Shown here piece after piece: positions 34,832 through 48,100 of a stretch of 64,000 bases of DNA. A program made the position numbers and the translations under genes. The DNA lies in NCBI GenBank assembly GCA_038502055.1, contig JAXRKN010000040.1:620001-684000 (forward strand), written 5' to 3'. Numbering within the stretch: position 1 is the stretch's first letter; each line of letters starts with the position of its first letter. Origin of the DNA: Tanytarsus gracilentus. Its lineage: Eukaryota > Arthropoda > Insecta > Diptera > Chironomidae. Below the pieces are notes generated by a model. The model searched no databases and was not told the DNA's origin. It saw only the letters and a list, made by a program, of their open reading frames with translations.

Positions 34832-37800
34832 TCAGGAATCGTTATCTCCATTGTAGTACAACGAGTTCTTTTGGTATGTATTTCCGTTGGACTTTGGTAA
34901 CGAGTATGTGTGCGTGCCATTTGGAATTGCAGTCTGTGCACTCGGCTGATATTTTGGCTCATTGCTTTTCTTCTTTCGACGAGATATTCCCACCATACAG
35001 AATATGAGGCAAGCTGCAATGCCAGCCACAATGCAACCCAAAGCCGCATACAGACCTGCTGGCATTGAAAGGAGCTTTCTTGCCGCGCCGCACTCTCTCG
35101 ATGATTCATCGATTCCCGACGGACAATTTGGAGTGCCTTAAAAAGAAAGAACAAAAGATGTAAACGCATGTAAAATTATGTTGACTCGAGCCACACTTAC
35201 CATCACACCATAAATTACTGGCTATGCAGGCATTCAATTCAGGACAAATATGCTCACACTCGCCATCTTTTGGATACAAGCCGAACTCGTGAAGTGTCTC
35301 GTTGGCAGTGTGATTGGTTTGTTGACTCAATTGCTGTACCAGTGATGCTTTCGTGCGCTTAATTTCCATCCATGAAAATGACACGCTGCCAGGCTCTTTT
35401 AATATCGGCTCGATGATCATTGAAATTGGTCTGGTGGAAATTCAAACGAAAAAAATTATTAGACCTCACATGACTTAACCCTAAAGAGCTTTTAAAAAGC
35501 TTTTTATGCAAAACTCAACATTAACCTAGATTTAAATACTGTTAAAGTTCTGCGATTGCAAAACGTGTTAATTCCCTGCCGAGATAAAAAAAGTTTGTGT
35601 AAGACTCACTTTGTTGGCATCGTGAAAGAATTCATCCAATCTTCGGAGAAGATATTCATTGTGGTCGTTAGCTTCGACTCTGATTTATGCATGGGACAAA
35701 TTATTCGAATTGTACCCGCCGTATGACCGGAATATATAATGAGACGATTTTTCGTTTGGCACTTCAAAATCTCCTCCGGTGTGGGATTAGGTGACAAGAC
35801 CGTGCCCCAGGTTTGAATGAATAAACTGTGATCGAGTTTCTTGGCTTCCACGAACCATGCCAAGCCATTACAGTCGCTGTCACTTGTTCTCACATTAAAG
35901 TAAGCACTCTCGATGCCACCAGTGCCGGTTAGTTTGTTGCGACGTTTACAATCCGACACGCGCACAATTTCATAGGAAGCATAGAAATAAAGATCCATAA
36001 AGTCTTCGGTAATGTTTAATTTTGTCGCTAAAAATTCCAGCTCCAATGTGTTCGAGCTCGATTGGAATGTGAGCGGTTGATTATAAAAAATCGATTGATT
36101 ATCGCAGATGCAAGCCATTTGAACTCTCGCACGGGGATAGGGTACATCATAAATTCTCAATTCACGAACTTTTGAAGTGTCGTCGTTCATCAATTTTGCG
36201 CTCATAAAGCCATTTAATGATGTTAGCAAGTCTCCGCCAACGCCGTCTGTCGCTTGACATCGAGGTCGTCCAGTATGAATGTCGGGTTCAGTTGAGCATG
36301 ATCCACTCTCGCCAAACGAAATGTTATAGAGTGAGATCCGAATCTATATGTGAGCACGTCAAGATAAAAATCATCCAATTAATCAAAAATCATCGAGGGA
36401 AAATTATTTTTAGAGCCTCCGCTCCGGGAGAAAAAAGATGTTGACGGTATAAAAAATCGATGAGTTTAATGAGATTCTGTGTACTGACCTGCTCGCCTAC
36501 GTTCGCCTCAAAGCGATATAGACAACTTAAATTTTTCGCTCCACCTCGGCCATGCAAAAAGACATTTCGTGGCGATCGAAATTCACCACGTCGATTTCTA
36601 AACGTCCTTGAGCAGAGAGCAAATTCACTTTCCATTTTCTTATCGTCCTCGTTGTTCTCGTCAAACTTTAGCAATTCACCGCCCATTTCAGTGTCAACAA
36701 ATTCATAATTTATCGAAAAGTGGTATGGGTAGAGAGCTGTCCCTGTTGCTGTATGAAATTCCAATTTCTAGATGAAGAAAATTCAGATTGTAGGAAAGGT
36801 TAAAGAATTACTTCCGAAAATTTATGAGGAAAGGACTTTTGAAAAGATATCAAAGGAAATTTATGTAAAGAAATCCATTAAGAAAGTTCTTTTGATGTAT
36901 TTGCTGAGTGAGTATAAAACTTTTAACTCACCATATCTCTTCCTGTGCTTATGTAACTTTCTAACGGCGTACAATATCGCATTTTTTGACTGTCCGCTTG
37001 ATTATCATTTATAGCGTGATCGCACAACTTTGGCGCTTCATTATTTGTAAATTCTCCCAAGAGTTTTCGATTTGACGCTTTGTCACCTCGATTTTTTGCC
37101 TTATTTAGTAAATCTTTCTCATACTCCGCCATGTCTCGGTCCCGATCGAAACCGCTGCTACCTCCTCCTCCAATTTTCCGCTCACTTCCAATCCTTTCAC
37201 GATTGCCCAGACTATTAATATTCAAAATTCGTTCGAGTTTACGGTGAGTTTCCTTCTCGGCTTGGTTGTTGTAGATGCTGTTCACTGTCGGTCCATAAAT
37301 ATAATTATTGACTGGATTCCACGACTGTTCCATATTGAACTTGGCGAATTTATATTCTTGAGGATTTTTTGTATCCTCACCGCGGTAATAATTTTTGGCT
37401 TGCTTTAATTTCGTTAAGTTCCAGCGCTGTTGATGCTGCTGCTGAATCGGTGGCACACCAATTGTGGTCGGAGGCGTGGATGGTAATTTATTTTGATTCA
37501 ATGTGCCAATGCTATCGTATAATCGCATGCGAGTGATGTACGGCTGTTGTTCATTGGACTGTGAACAATTAGATTTCATTAATTATGCATTAAAATCAGT
37601 GTCTTATCGCCTTTTACTTACCTGACCATATGCAGTAGTCAGATTATCGTGATTAACTGGTTGTAAAAGTTGTAGATGATGACTCGTAAATGAAAGCCAA
37701 ATTAAGTCGTTGGGGAACCCATGGAAGTAGTATGTGCATGTGGTGTTGGGTGGCAATGTATGACGAGGACTCAGCAAGTGACCTACTCGTCCATTTTTCT

Positions 37801-40800
37801 GCGACATTATGACATCGTCTATACGTCAAATGATATAAAAATGAGACATAATGTTAAATAAGAGCAGAAGCGTGCGGAAAAACTGAAGTGATGGGAGGTA
37901 AAAAAGCAATTAAGAGGGAGTCAAGAGAGAGGATGAGACAGAAAAGGTAAACACAAGCGAGAAAAATTCAAATTATAATTTTTTCCTCCTCATGAGACTC
38001 GATATACTCATATTGCAGCATAACGAAACATGATTAAGTTAGGTCAAGGCCGAAAGAGTTATTTTTTCTCATCCTTTTACCGCGTTGAGAGTTCTTGTCT
38101 TAATAAATAATTTGATATGCTTTATAGAGGTGAAGATGCTCTTAAAAATCCCTCCAATTCTCTTTCATCTAACTCATCCTTAACAATCTGGCATAATTAA
38201 TGAAAAATTACACTTTCATGAAATAACTTTAATCCCTTCTTTTCGCTTTCATTCTTTAATAAAATTTGAGAAGGCTCAATTGAGATTTTAAAATATTTTG
38301 AATTAATTTTTTTTTGAAACAACCCTTCGAATTATTGAGAGAACACGCTTTAGGAGTTTACATCGTGTAAAATTTTATTTCCACCCATTAAACTTAATTC
38401 TAAATTATTTATGACTCTTGTGACACTCATAAATATGCAGTAATGTCTCTTGAAGTAAATCTTAATGTCCATTCACAGTAATACATTGATACCCTCTTGA
38501 GTTAAATCTAGAGCAATTTAAAGAAAAAAAAGGTAGCATAGAAAAGTTGAGATGGCGATTTGAACCCTTTGAGGAAGAGATTTAAAAGAAATTATAACAA
38601 TTTAGTCATTTTCCAGCGAAATCGATTTTTATAAATCTCTTTTCATCAATGTAAAGATATTCTTTTTACAAAATGTCTTCATTGCAGTTTTAATTCATGA
38701 ACGATGCCAAGGAAAAGATAACTGCAGTGATTTCCATAAAAGCTTGATGCTGTAAAAATATTTTCGAGTGCTCTCGACAGAGGAGGAGGAAAAGACGAGA
38801 ATGATGAGATAAATCACACATAATTGTGTCAAGAGCTTTATTGCCTTTTGCCATTCTCATGCGCTAATCTTGTCAGGCGGTGTATGTGGGATGATAATTT
38901 TAGAGCTCAAGCATTAGATCATGATGTGAAGAAAGGAATCGTGTCATCATGCATGCGAAAGGAAATAGGTTACATAAAGCGACACGATGAAGTTTTGTAA
39001 TTTATTAAAGTTAGTTTTTGTAATTTAAATAATCCAAAATTAAGCTCAACACTAAATTGAATTTAACATCCCTTGAACTTAAATAAAACGCTCTCTCTAA
39101 AAATTATTTTCCTTTAATTTCTCGACATTTATTCTTTATGAAGCTAAAAGCTTTAGCACAATGTGTATCTTTTATTAAAATCCTATTAAATTATTCAACA
39201 AAAGCGGAAAGAAAATGCCTTCATTATTATAGCATACATTACAGGTGTATACGAAGTAAGAAGATAAATGGCAGTGAAAGCACTCCATTCAATGCAACGT
39301 GTTTTTGTGTGTGTAAAACTTGAGAGAAGATGAAAATAAACAGTGGCATTCGTTATGTGTTTAACTCACCTGGGCTTGATGCATTAATGTGAAATTCACA
39401 TTTGGCACCCTCAATAAAGTCATACGAGTCGGAGTCGGTGAATAGCACATCAACGTTGAGCTCAAAGCCACGATTTGGCGTGCCCGTTTGTAGCGGGGCT
39501 GAGAATGGTGATGAATGGAAAGCTATCAACATCTCGCCACCCCTAATTTACAATAGAAAAAGAAATAAATTAGTTTTTTCGCACGATTAAATTAATTTAT
39601 CACAGAAATATTAAGCGTCACTGTGCGGAGTGATGATTGACGCCCAAAAATTAATTAATTACCTCGACACCACTTTCGGTAACCAATCGCCTCCGCAAAA
39701 TTTAGCCAAAACGGGATCGTTCGTGGAACTGCCGTCGTAAAATATTAAGTGATCACGCTCGCCGGTACAATCTGTGAGAAATTGAAATGAAAAGTTTTAG
39801 AAGCAATGAAACTTTAAAAAATCTCTTTCAGCATAGAGAAAATCATAAAAAAATTTTCGGTCCTTTGATAAATAAAAAATGTAGATTTTACTTTTTTATT
39901 TACACGTTCGGCGTGCCAAACCCTCACATTGCTTAATTCAATTACTTATGGATGATGTCGAAATAATAAAAAAAAAGTTTCTCACCTGACCACGCTCGCA
40001 CGGTTCGTGTTGTTTTATTCAAACTAGCAATCGAACGTTTCACAAGTGATTTATGACTGTTCTCTTGGCTAACAGCTATCATTGCATGCTTGCATGTTGG
40101 TACGGTCTTTTGTCGAATTGTCCAGTAACAGCTCACATTTCGTGGATACATGCCAGGATAATTTGGCGATTGCAATCGACATTTATTGCGAGCACATTCC
40201 TCAAATTGTCGTGTACAATACGTACCGGGTGTGACACTACCCAAATCATATACTTCCGATGACGACCCATAACGTACGATTGCCTCCGAGTGGCCGAGAA
40301 ATTTATACCTTATACGAAATTCAAAAGGATCTTCTTGCGTAATCGATGGGGCGTGAAACACCTGAAAGAAGAAGAGAAATTGATGAGGAGATCAATATTC
40401 GAATATACGAAAAGAATCGAGAGGTAAATGGCGTGTACAAATATCGAGAAAGTTTGCCACATAAAGTGGCAAGTGAGCGTGTAAATTTCTTACCTTCACA
40501 GATGCGGTTACTGTTGAAGTTTCACTAAAGTATTGTTGAATGCCCTTGGCAGTCCCACACCATGAGCCACCCGTGAAAGGTCGATGAAGCTCACTAAGCT
40601 ACATGAGGGGTGAAAAAAAAATGTTATAGTTTGCTATCGTGCACGTCTTCTCATCTCTTTTCTTCTCTCGCATCACAAACGACAGAAAAATGAGAAAAAG
40701 TTCATGAAAATTGTACCTGCATGTAGCCATCGGGACCTATAATAAAGTATATAAAAAGAAAAGACAGCATTAGGAAATTGATTTTTGCTAATGAACGCAA

Positions 40801-43800
40801 AAAAAGCTTAATACTCACAGGCTTCACTGCCTGAGGCAGTCATCAAACTGTGTTCAGTTGTTTCAAAGTCATTACTATCATCTGAACCTTCATCATATTT
40901 ACCAACAGTGAAACCATCAAAAATAATCTGAATAGATGAAAAAAGCAGAAGATAGGAAATATCCGTTAATGTCATTAAAACTTTGCCTCCGAAATGGTAC
41001 TTGAAGTGAATTATTAAAATATAAAGTTTCTTAAGGACGACGAGCAGATGAAAAAGTTTTCAATTCTCTCATTTTTTAATGCTGTCGAACAAAAGGGAAA
41101 ATTGAAAATTCAATTATATTTTTTTGATAAAAAACTTTTCACAAAATTCTCGTTAAATCGGCGAAAATTGATTTTTCACTGCGGGCTTGGTTTGTTGATA
41201 CTAAAAGTTAAACGAACTCCATTGAATTTCTGCCTTAATTGCTCGAATGTAATTAAATCTTACAAACTTTTTATGTTCCAGGAATTTTTTAATTTTTATT
41301 TTCCTTTAAAATCTTAATTTTTAAATTATTTTACTTTAAAATTCTGTAGAGCTTTTAGCATTCACATTTCATACATATAAAGAGACTGAAATGAACAAGC
41401 ATTAAAAGCATTTCGATTAATTATTCACGATACTCAGCAACTCTTTGCTTGTTGGTGCAAAATATGAGAATATTTAAGTTCAAAATATTCATATAAGCAG
41501 CTTGCATGGAAAATTTTATGCTTTCACACGCTATAGTAGGGACTAGAGTTTCTTTCGGGGACCCCGGGGACGGGGATCCCCGAAAGAATTCAAAAATATT
41601 CCCCGGGGAAATTCCCCGAAAAATTAGAAAATTTTAAAAAAATATCCTAAAGTTTAATAAAAATCTTCATACAAAACTTTAATTAAAAATAAGTTTTTTG
41701 TAAACAAATACCTGAAATTAAGAATATTTACCTATATAATTGAGTTTTTTTTGCAAAACAATTTAATTTAAAAAAGTTTTTTGAAAGTTAAATAAGTGAA
41801 AGTGCAATAAAAAAAATAGTCATGAGCAGGAGCTTTGTTTGGAAATATTTTGAAAAAATCGATAGCAGCAATGCTCGATGCAAAATCAACGGAGTTTGAC
41901 AGAGCTGAATGCTTCTCGCACTAAAGATCCTAGCAACGCTAAGGACTTTAAGACAGAGATGACATCATATGCGAGACTTAAACAAAGATCTCCAGTTTTA
42001 AACCGATTGCTAAATGCTTTAATGACGATTCAGGCAACGTCAGTTACTTCAGAGAGAGCATTTTCAGAAGCTGGAGACATCATAATAAAGAAGAGAACTC
42101 GAATGTCTGACCTTCACTGTGTAATGTTCCTTAAGAACTATTTCCGCTGAACGTTTTATATTTTTAAACTTATCATTTTCTATTAGTTAAACTTTTTATT
42201 TTCTCTTAAAAAACTTTTATTTCTGTTATAAAATGTGCTTTAAATAAATAAATATTAGCTGGAAAATTAAGAAAAACAGGTCTTTTTTATACTTTCTTCC
42301 TCCCCGGGGATCCCCGGGGATTTGAGAAACTCTAGTAGGGACTGTAGAAAATTTAAATAGTTTGTGGGTTTCATAACTAGAAACTGTAGTCATTCGCATT
42401 TTAAACCTAAAATCAACATAATCGTTTTTAACAAAATCATTCTTCAGAAAAAATTTAAAATTTTGACTAATTTAGATGAGAATATTAATTTTAAATGTAG
42501 CTGCAAAACTCTATTATCATAAGAATTAAACAAACTTTTTTCAAACAAAAGCTACAAAAGCATAAAATTCTGCCAACCCCAAATGGAAACTTTGAAAGAA
42601 AACTTTTTTATGTTCTGCTCATTTTCATCCATGCTCCATATTGTTTCTTGTTATGGTTGTATGTACAAAATATTTACTATTTGCTCTACTTTTCTCTTCC
42701 ACCCACTTTGGTAATGAATTTGAAAGAAGGAACCAAAATTCTAGCATAACAAAATCCATTTTGCTAATTAAGGGAAATTTTCTTTTGCAGCAATGAACTC
42801 AAAAATTTCTTATGCAATCGAGGGTAAACAGAGTTCATCTCAATTATGTCCGATGGGACATCAAAATGACTTTACCATAATGCTCTTAGTTTCACACATT
42901 CTTGCACAACTATTTTGAACTTTTGGCATAAAATTTCCGATGCTATTACATCATGTTGTCATTTCAACAAGCATAAAAAGCAGGAAAAAGTTTCTGTACG
43001 ACAATTGCAGGAGGAAAAGTTTTGTGTAGTTCCGGATGCTGAAGAAATTTGGAAGAAGCAAAAATACTGGCAGTCAATTACTTTACAAATATACTCAGAC
43101 CGGCCTTTTTGGCGCCCACAAATCGCCCTCATGGTCGAATTCTTCTCTTTATGGATCTAATTTATGACTTTTCTCTATTCCTCTCTCAGTCAACGCGGTG
43201 AAGACGCTAACTTTTTAATTGGTTGCGATGTCTGCACAACAGAGAGAGCTTTAAACATAAGTGCTGACGTTGGGATATGCTTGAGAGCGAACAATATGCT
43301 TTCACTCGAGAGTCGAGCTGGTGGAATTTTAAGAGTAAAACTTGAATAAGTTTAATTATGCTCCATTGTTTGGATCTCTTCCATATAATGGAAATTAATT
43401 GAAAAAGGATGAGATTTTATTAAGAAAAATAACTTCTTCTGTGTCTTTCAAGTTTACTATCTCTTAAAAAGTTTTAATTTTTATTTAAAATTTTTAAAGC
43501 ACTCTTGACTTTCATTCTTTAAGTTTGAAACTAAAAAAGATTTTTATTATGTGCAAATTAATTTTTCTACATTTTGCAATTCATTTTGAGTTTTTCACTC
43601 TCTTCAGTTGCTGCCCTACATCATGTGAAGAGGGTAAAAAAAATGAAAATAAAAGTTTTCATTCCGACATTTCATTTTTCTTATTTTCCCTCTTGCAATT
43701 GTTTCTCGTGAGACATGCTCGTGTCTTATTGGATCAGATATATTTGTGTTTTACTTTTGTCGTTCGCTTGAGAGGGAAAAAGATATTAAAGCACGTCGTA

Positions 43801-45197
43801 TAAAAAATGGTTCTTTAACGAAGCTATAAATCTTTAATTTATTTTAAACAGCGGTTCTGTAAATTTATTGTTGAGAATTTTGTAAAAAAATTTTACAATT
43901 TAGCAGTTTTTGAAATTTTAAAATTACTCGTTGAATTCAAAAAATTAAATAAAATTCTCACTCTTGCCTCGACAAACTTTTAACACCCTTCCCGTTTACA
44001 CCATTCAAAGTCATCAATTTTTGATGAGAGCATCAAACCTTCTCGAACGAAAGAGAAAATTAAATGGATTTGATGCAATTAAGGAAATCCCTACGTGGAT
44101 TACAGTTTGCATCGATATCAGCAAAGTCATTAAGTTTAATCAGGTTTCGGCATCAACTACGTTTACATGTTCATCGATGAACCATGCGATGATTTAATTT
44201 GTACACTTACAAATTCGTATCAAACTTTATAGAATTTTTCCCAAAATTTTAACTTTGAAATTCAAGAAAATTTTCTTCTTAATTCTAAAATTTGCATGAA
44301 ATTTGCTCAAGTTTTCCTAGCAATTTCAAATACGAACAAAAACTTTTCTTTTCTTTCATTTCAAAAGCAATTTGAAATTGAATCAAATTTGAATTTCAAT
44401 TCAGTACAAAGACTCATGTTAAATTGTAATTTTAAGAGGCTTTCATGTTCTGCAAATATATATTAAGTGCATTAAGTAAACATTTCCCTGTACATACAAT
44501 CACAAAGTTAAACAGCATTGCGGAAGTTAATTTTGATAATTGATGAATTTGTAGATTGCATTTGGCTTTATGACTCTCTGCAATCATGGAAATGGCTCCA
44601 GAAAAATAAATATTTGCATGAGCATCGCAAGAAATTTAATTGAATTTGACGTGAAAAGCCACAGTCGTCGTCAAAGGGAAAATGGAAATGTTCGTGGACA
44701 AAACGAATGCAATTTTCATCATAAAATCGCATATGTGGTTCATATATGCTGAGCATCTTTCATACGTTCTAAATCACAGGAAAAAGAGTGTAAAAATCAT
44801 TACAAACCTGTACAATATCGCCCTGCTCGTAGCCAGAGGCGGTAAATGTTAAATGGCATAGAAATGGAATTCGATTCCATTGTGGCGTTGGCACTTGAAT
44901 TGAGTACGTTCTTCCAACATCACCATAATACGTTCGGTTACAAACTGAAACAAGAGAAAATATTTTAACGTCGAGAAGAGGCTCAATGAAGTGCATAAAA
45001 TCCCACTCACCTGTACAAAATTTAGGTTCATCACTGAAGTCTCCACAGTGATCGATACCATCGCAATATTTATCCAGTGGCAGACAAACTCCACTTCCTT
45101 TGCATGCGAACTCGGAAATTTTGCATGACCGCACCAGAATGATAAGATTCAATAAAATTATGCCGCAAGCACCGACCTTATCGTATCGAATGATGAT
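34832..45197 (-). CDS. CUB- and LDLa-domain single-pass membrane protein (culd-like), 5' end not found
   Basis: Fourteen exons, all phase-consistent: 45197-45011, 44944-44808, 40927-40819, 40736-40717 (20 bases), 40598-40494, 40361-39986, 39771-39663, 39542-39370, 37818-37622, 37558-36932, 36767-36489, 36343-35610, 35430-35201 and 35136-34832; 1195 codons plus an unseen initiator exon. Order: hydrophobic signal-like segment (GIILLNLIILV), LDLa 1 (SCKISEFACKGSGVC to FSDEPKFC), CUB-like region 1, CUB 2 (CRLQSPNYPGMYPRNVSCYW, HLIFYDGSS, CGGDW), a third CUB-like region interrupted by a 209-residue low-complexity exon, another CUB-like region (LCSRTF, SPRNVFLHG, LSCLYRF), LDLa 2 (CEHICPELNAC to ESSREC), one membrane span (GCIVAGIAACLIFCMVGI) and a cytoplasmic tail with tyrosines. 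Fly culd, a CUB/LDLa protein needed for endocytic trafficking in photoreceptors, is the closest family I know; orthology is inferred from architecture. Confidence 0.82.
41536..41543. repeat. Left target-site duplication of the hAT element
   Basis: GTAGGGAC, identical to 42335-42342. It fits the hAT target pattern nTnnnnAn (T at position 2, A at position 7). Confidence 0.85.
41544..42334 (+). mobile_element. Internally deleted hAT-family DNA transposon (791 bp)
   Basis: The element begins TAGAGTTTCT and ends in the inverse AGAAACTCTA, followed on both sides by GGGGATCC-type palindromic repeats within the subterminal 60 bases. It is flanked by perfect 8-bp duplications GTAGGGAC. Inside are two pieces of the transposase. 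At 41822 a short frame reads MSRSFVWKYFEKIDSSNARC, like the start of a BED zinc finger. At 41878-42150, in a different frame, lies a 90-aa C-terminal dimerisation domain. An internal deletion has removed the catalytic middle, so the copy cannot encode an active transposase and could move only with help from a full-length relative. Confidence 0.9.
41878..42150 (+). pseudogene. hAT transposase C-terminal dimerisation domain remnant
   Basis: The 90-residue frame holds the hallmark block SPVLNRLLNALMTIQATSV, followed directly by SERAFSEAGDII and RTRMSDLHCVMFLKNYF. This is the hAT dimerisation signature (S-E-R-x-F-S) normally found at the very end of a 500-700 residue transposase. The catalytic RNase H-like core is missing. 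The first codons overlap the BED-type fragment in another frame, which marks the deletion junction near 41875-41900. Confidence 0.88.
42335..42342. repeat. Right target-site duplication of the hAT element
   Basis: GTAGGGAC, the exact repeat of 41536-41543. Confidence 0.85.
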
Positions 45198-48100
45198 CTG
45201 GAAAATTGCAAATTATTAATATTGTTGTCGCGATGTACATTCGTGCAAGGCATGCAATTATAAGTTGATAATAAATTATTATGACTACTCAATTAATTTT
45301 ACGCGATCATGGCGTTAATATTACCACTCTTTTTTTGCTGCGGATAAAATAATTTTCCGCACTATGGCAAATTTTCGTTAGAGAAAATTTTTCATGCAGA
45401 AAATTTACCCCTTTAGCAGGTGTTTGATGATTATTGATTAAACTAGAAAACCACATTTGCCAGGTGCGACTAATTATTTTTTTCAATCAAGCATGGAACA
45501 TTTTATATAATTTTGATAATTTATATTTAATTAATTTCACAAAAATTCACTAAGAGTTCAAGTTTAAATGTTGCTAAAATATCATTAATTAAACAAGATC
45601 TACTTAAGACAGAATGGGAGATGAAAGATTGCTGTTATAAAACTAATGCAATTAAAAACTTTTAATCTTCTTTCTTCTTCACCAACATCGCTTGCACAAA
45701 AAGCATTTCTCATTCATCCATTAGTGTGATTAACGAGATTTTTAGTAGCAAAAAGTTTGAGCTAACCTGAATGTGGTTTTTGACATTGACACTTTTCAAA
45801 TTAACTCTTTTGAAAAATATATTTGTGCTCTTATAATAAATTGACAGAATAATTTTCCTGTCAAATGGTTTAAATTTTAGAGCAGTTAATTTTAATCAAT
45901 ATTCCTAACCTCAAAAGAATTGAGAGGATGAATAATAACTGGAACAACAATTGTCAATTGGGGTTTGGATATTTTCACGTGTGCACACCCAAAACTTTAT
46001 GTATCGACAAAAATTTTCTCTTTTGACATTCAAATAATCAAATTTCATCAGATATTCTCCCACAAGACCAACAATGTGCTTCATAAAGCTACAAGCATAT
46101 GCTTTTTGTTATTTTTTCTTTCTCGTTTCCTTTTTAACTTCCCACACGTCTCCATCATTTCTAATTTATTACATGGCTCATTGCCACAAAAACCCAAAGC
46201 TTCCTTTTTTCTCTCACTTTTACACACAGCTATCCTTACTTTGTCTGACCCGACTTGTACACATAATGCCATTTTTATCGCACACAGTCAGACTGTACAT
46301 AATTTCCCGTGTTGGCGAGGTTAAAGAAGAAGAACTAAAAAGGTAACTTTAATGCTTCTCTCATTTTTCCAGATCACCACAATCATCCACTTTAGCGTGA
46401 AAAAAAAGTCGAGAACATCGGAGAGGTATCAAGTGATAAATCTGACAACCTGCTTTCTCTTATTCAAATTTTCAGTTTCCTAACTGCTCCCACGTGTCGT
46501 GTTAAATATGTAGAATGAGATAAGATAAGCGAATTTTAAAATAAAAGAGAGAGAAAATCTCGTGAGATCAGCGGAAACTTTTTTATTATTCGTCTTATTA
46601 CAAAAACGGATGAAGGGAATTTTGAATTAAATATTAATATGTTTCAATTTTTTACAGTCTTTCTGAAAAGTTTAAAAATTTTCCCACACCATTAAATCCT
46701 GTAATCTCATTGAAAAGAGAGAAAAAATGACGGCAGCAATCAAACCGCACGCTCGTATAAAGTCTTAACAAACACATATTACGTAACAACCTTCTTAGAG
46801 CTCAATCCGGCTGTCAAATTACTGTGAAACTGAGTGAGATGAAAATTGTGTTAATAGGCAGTAAAAATGAAAATTATGTCGCTTGCAAAATAAACTTTTT
46901 GATGTTATTAAAGCAGAAATGAGAAGTGAGACCTAAATCACCTCAGACATAAAGGAGAATTCTTGAATCGTGGCGGAATAATTGTCGTCTTGGTGAATAT
47001 GTGAGGAATTCTATCAAACTACGCATACGCAAATTCTTACAATGGAAAAAATTTCTAAAGAACTATCATTAATCAAGGCAGTTTTCAGGTGTGTCTTCTT
47101 GGTTACGCACAGTTGTTATTAGTTAAATTGATTGCTTAATTTTGCCCTTACATGCTTTAAATTACCAACAATGAAAAAAAGTTACAAGGCTGGGCAACGA
47201 TAAGAAACTTTAGCATTTTAATATTTTATTGAAATAAATTTTTTTGTAGTTTTTTTTACATATATTCCTTATCGATGAAAGTTTTTTCGACCCATCACAA
47301 AAAATCTTTTATCACCAAAGTGAATCTTTATAAGCTTTAAATTAATTTTATATTTTAATGCCTTAAAATTTTTCTTAATAATAAATTGATTTAATTTTAT
47401 TTATGATAATTTAACCAAACAGTTTTTAAATCAATCCAATTATGCATGAAATTCTCATTGAAGCTTTAATTCTACTTATTTTTAAGCTCATTTCAAATTC
47501 ACCAGATTGTAAGCAAATAAATGAAAAGAAAAACTAAGATATTTCCCGAGTGAGTAGTTTGACATACAAATGAAGAGATCACGTCGAAATCCCACATTTC
47601 AATGGTTATCAAACATCACATACTTACTGTATAAAGAGAGGCAAAAAAGAAGATGAAAAATCTTTTTGTATAACAAGCTTTTTCTCTGTAAATATTACAA
47701 AAGATGGTAAAGAATGTCGCATAGATGAATACACATGTATATGTGAATCTTGACAAGTATGTTCCTCACTCCAATTATTATTAAACATATGCAGGAATTG
47801 AATGCTTACTTTGGGAGATAAAATCTACACAATGAGTCTTCAACACGAACATGAAAAACTTGAAGAATTTTAAAAAGCACTTCATACTCGGTTGAGACTA
47901 AGCTAGATTTCAATGCAACACTCCCAAAAATCACTTCGTTTATTTTTCTAAGAAGCTTTTCCGTTTTCGTTTTCAATTTGAAACATTATACTTATGATGA
48001 TGTGTTTAATGCGGAGTTTTCATTTTGATTTCACATTTTCTCATATTTAAATGTTGCATGATATGAAATAAGAGCAGCTCATATGCATGATAATGGCACA

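Larger units (their letters stand above)
40928..44807 (-). other. Largest intron of the CUB/LDLa gene
   Basis: A 3.9-kb intron between the exon ending GDIVQ and the exon starting IIFDGF, with GTTTGT donor and ATTCAG acceptor. It contains the hAT element at 41544-42334. The rest is AT-rich with no recognised exon; short plus-strand open frames near 42.9-44.2 kb look like chance. Confidence 0.75.

Noticed and set aside
34765..35169. 134-codon minus-strand frame near the receptor's end
   Set aside because: It is out of frame with the spliced LDLa 2 and membrane-span exon and retains intron sequence.
42915..43160. 81-codon plus-strand frame in the receptor intron
   Set aside because: It has no link to the neighbouring hAT element and no motif. 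Stop-free length is within chance expectation.
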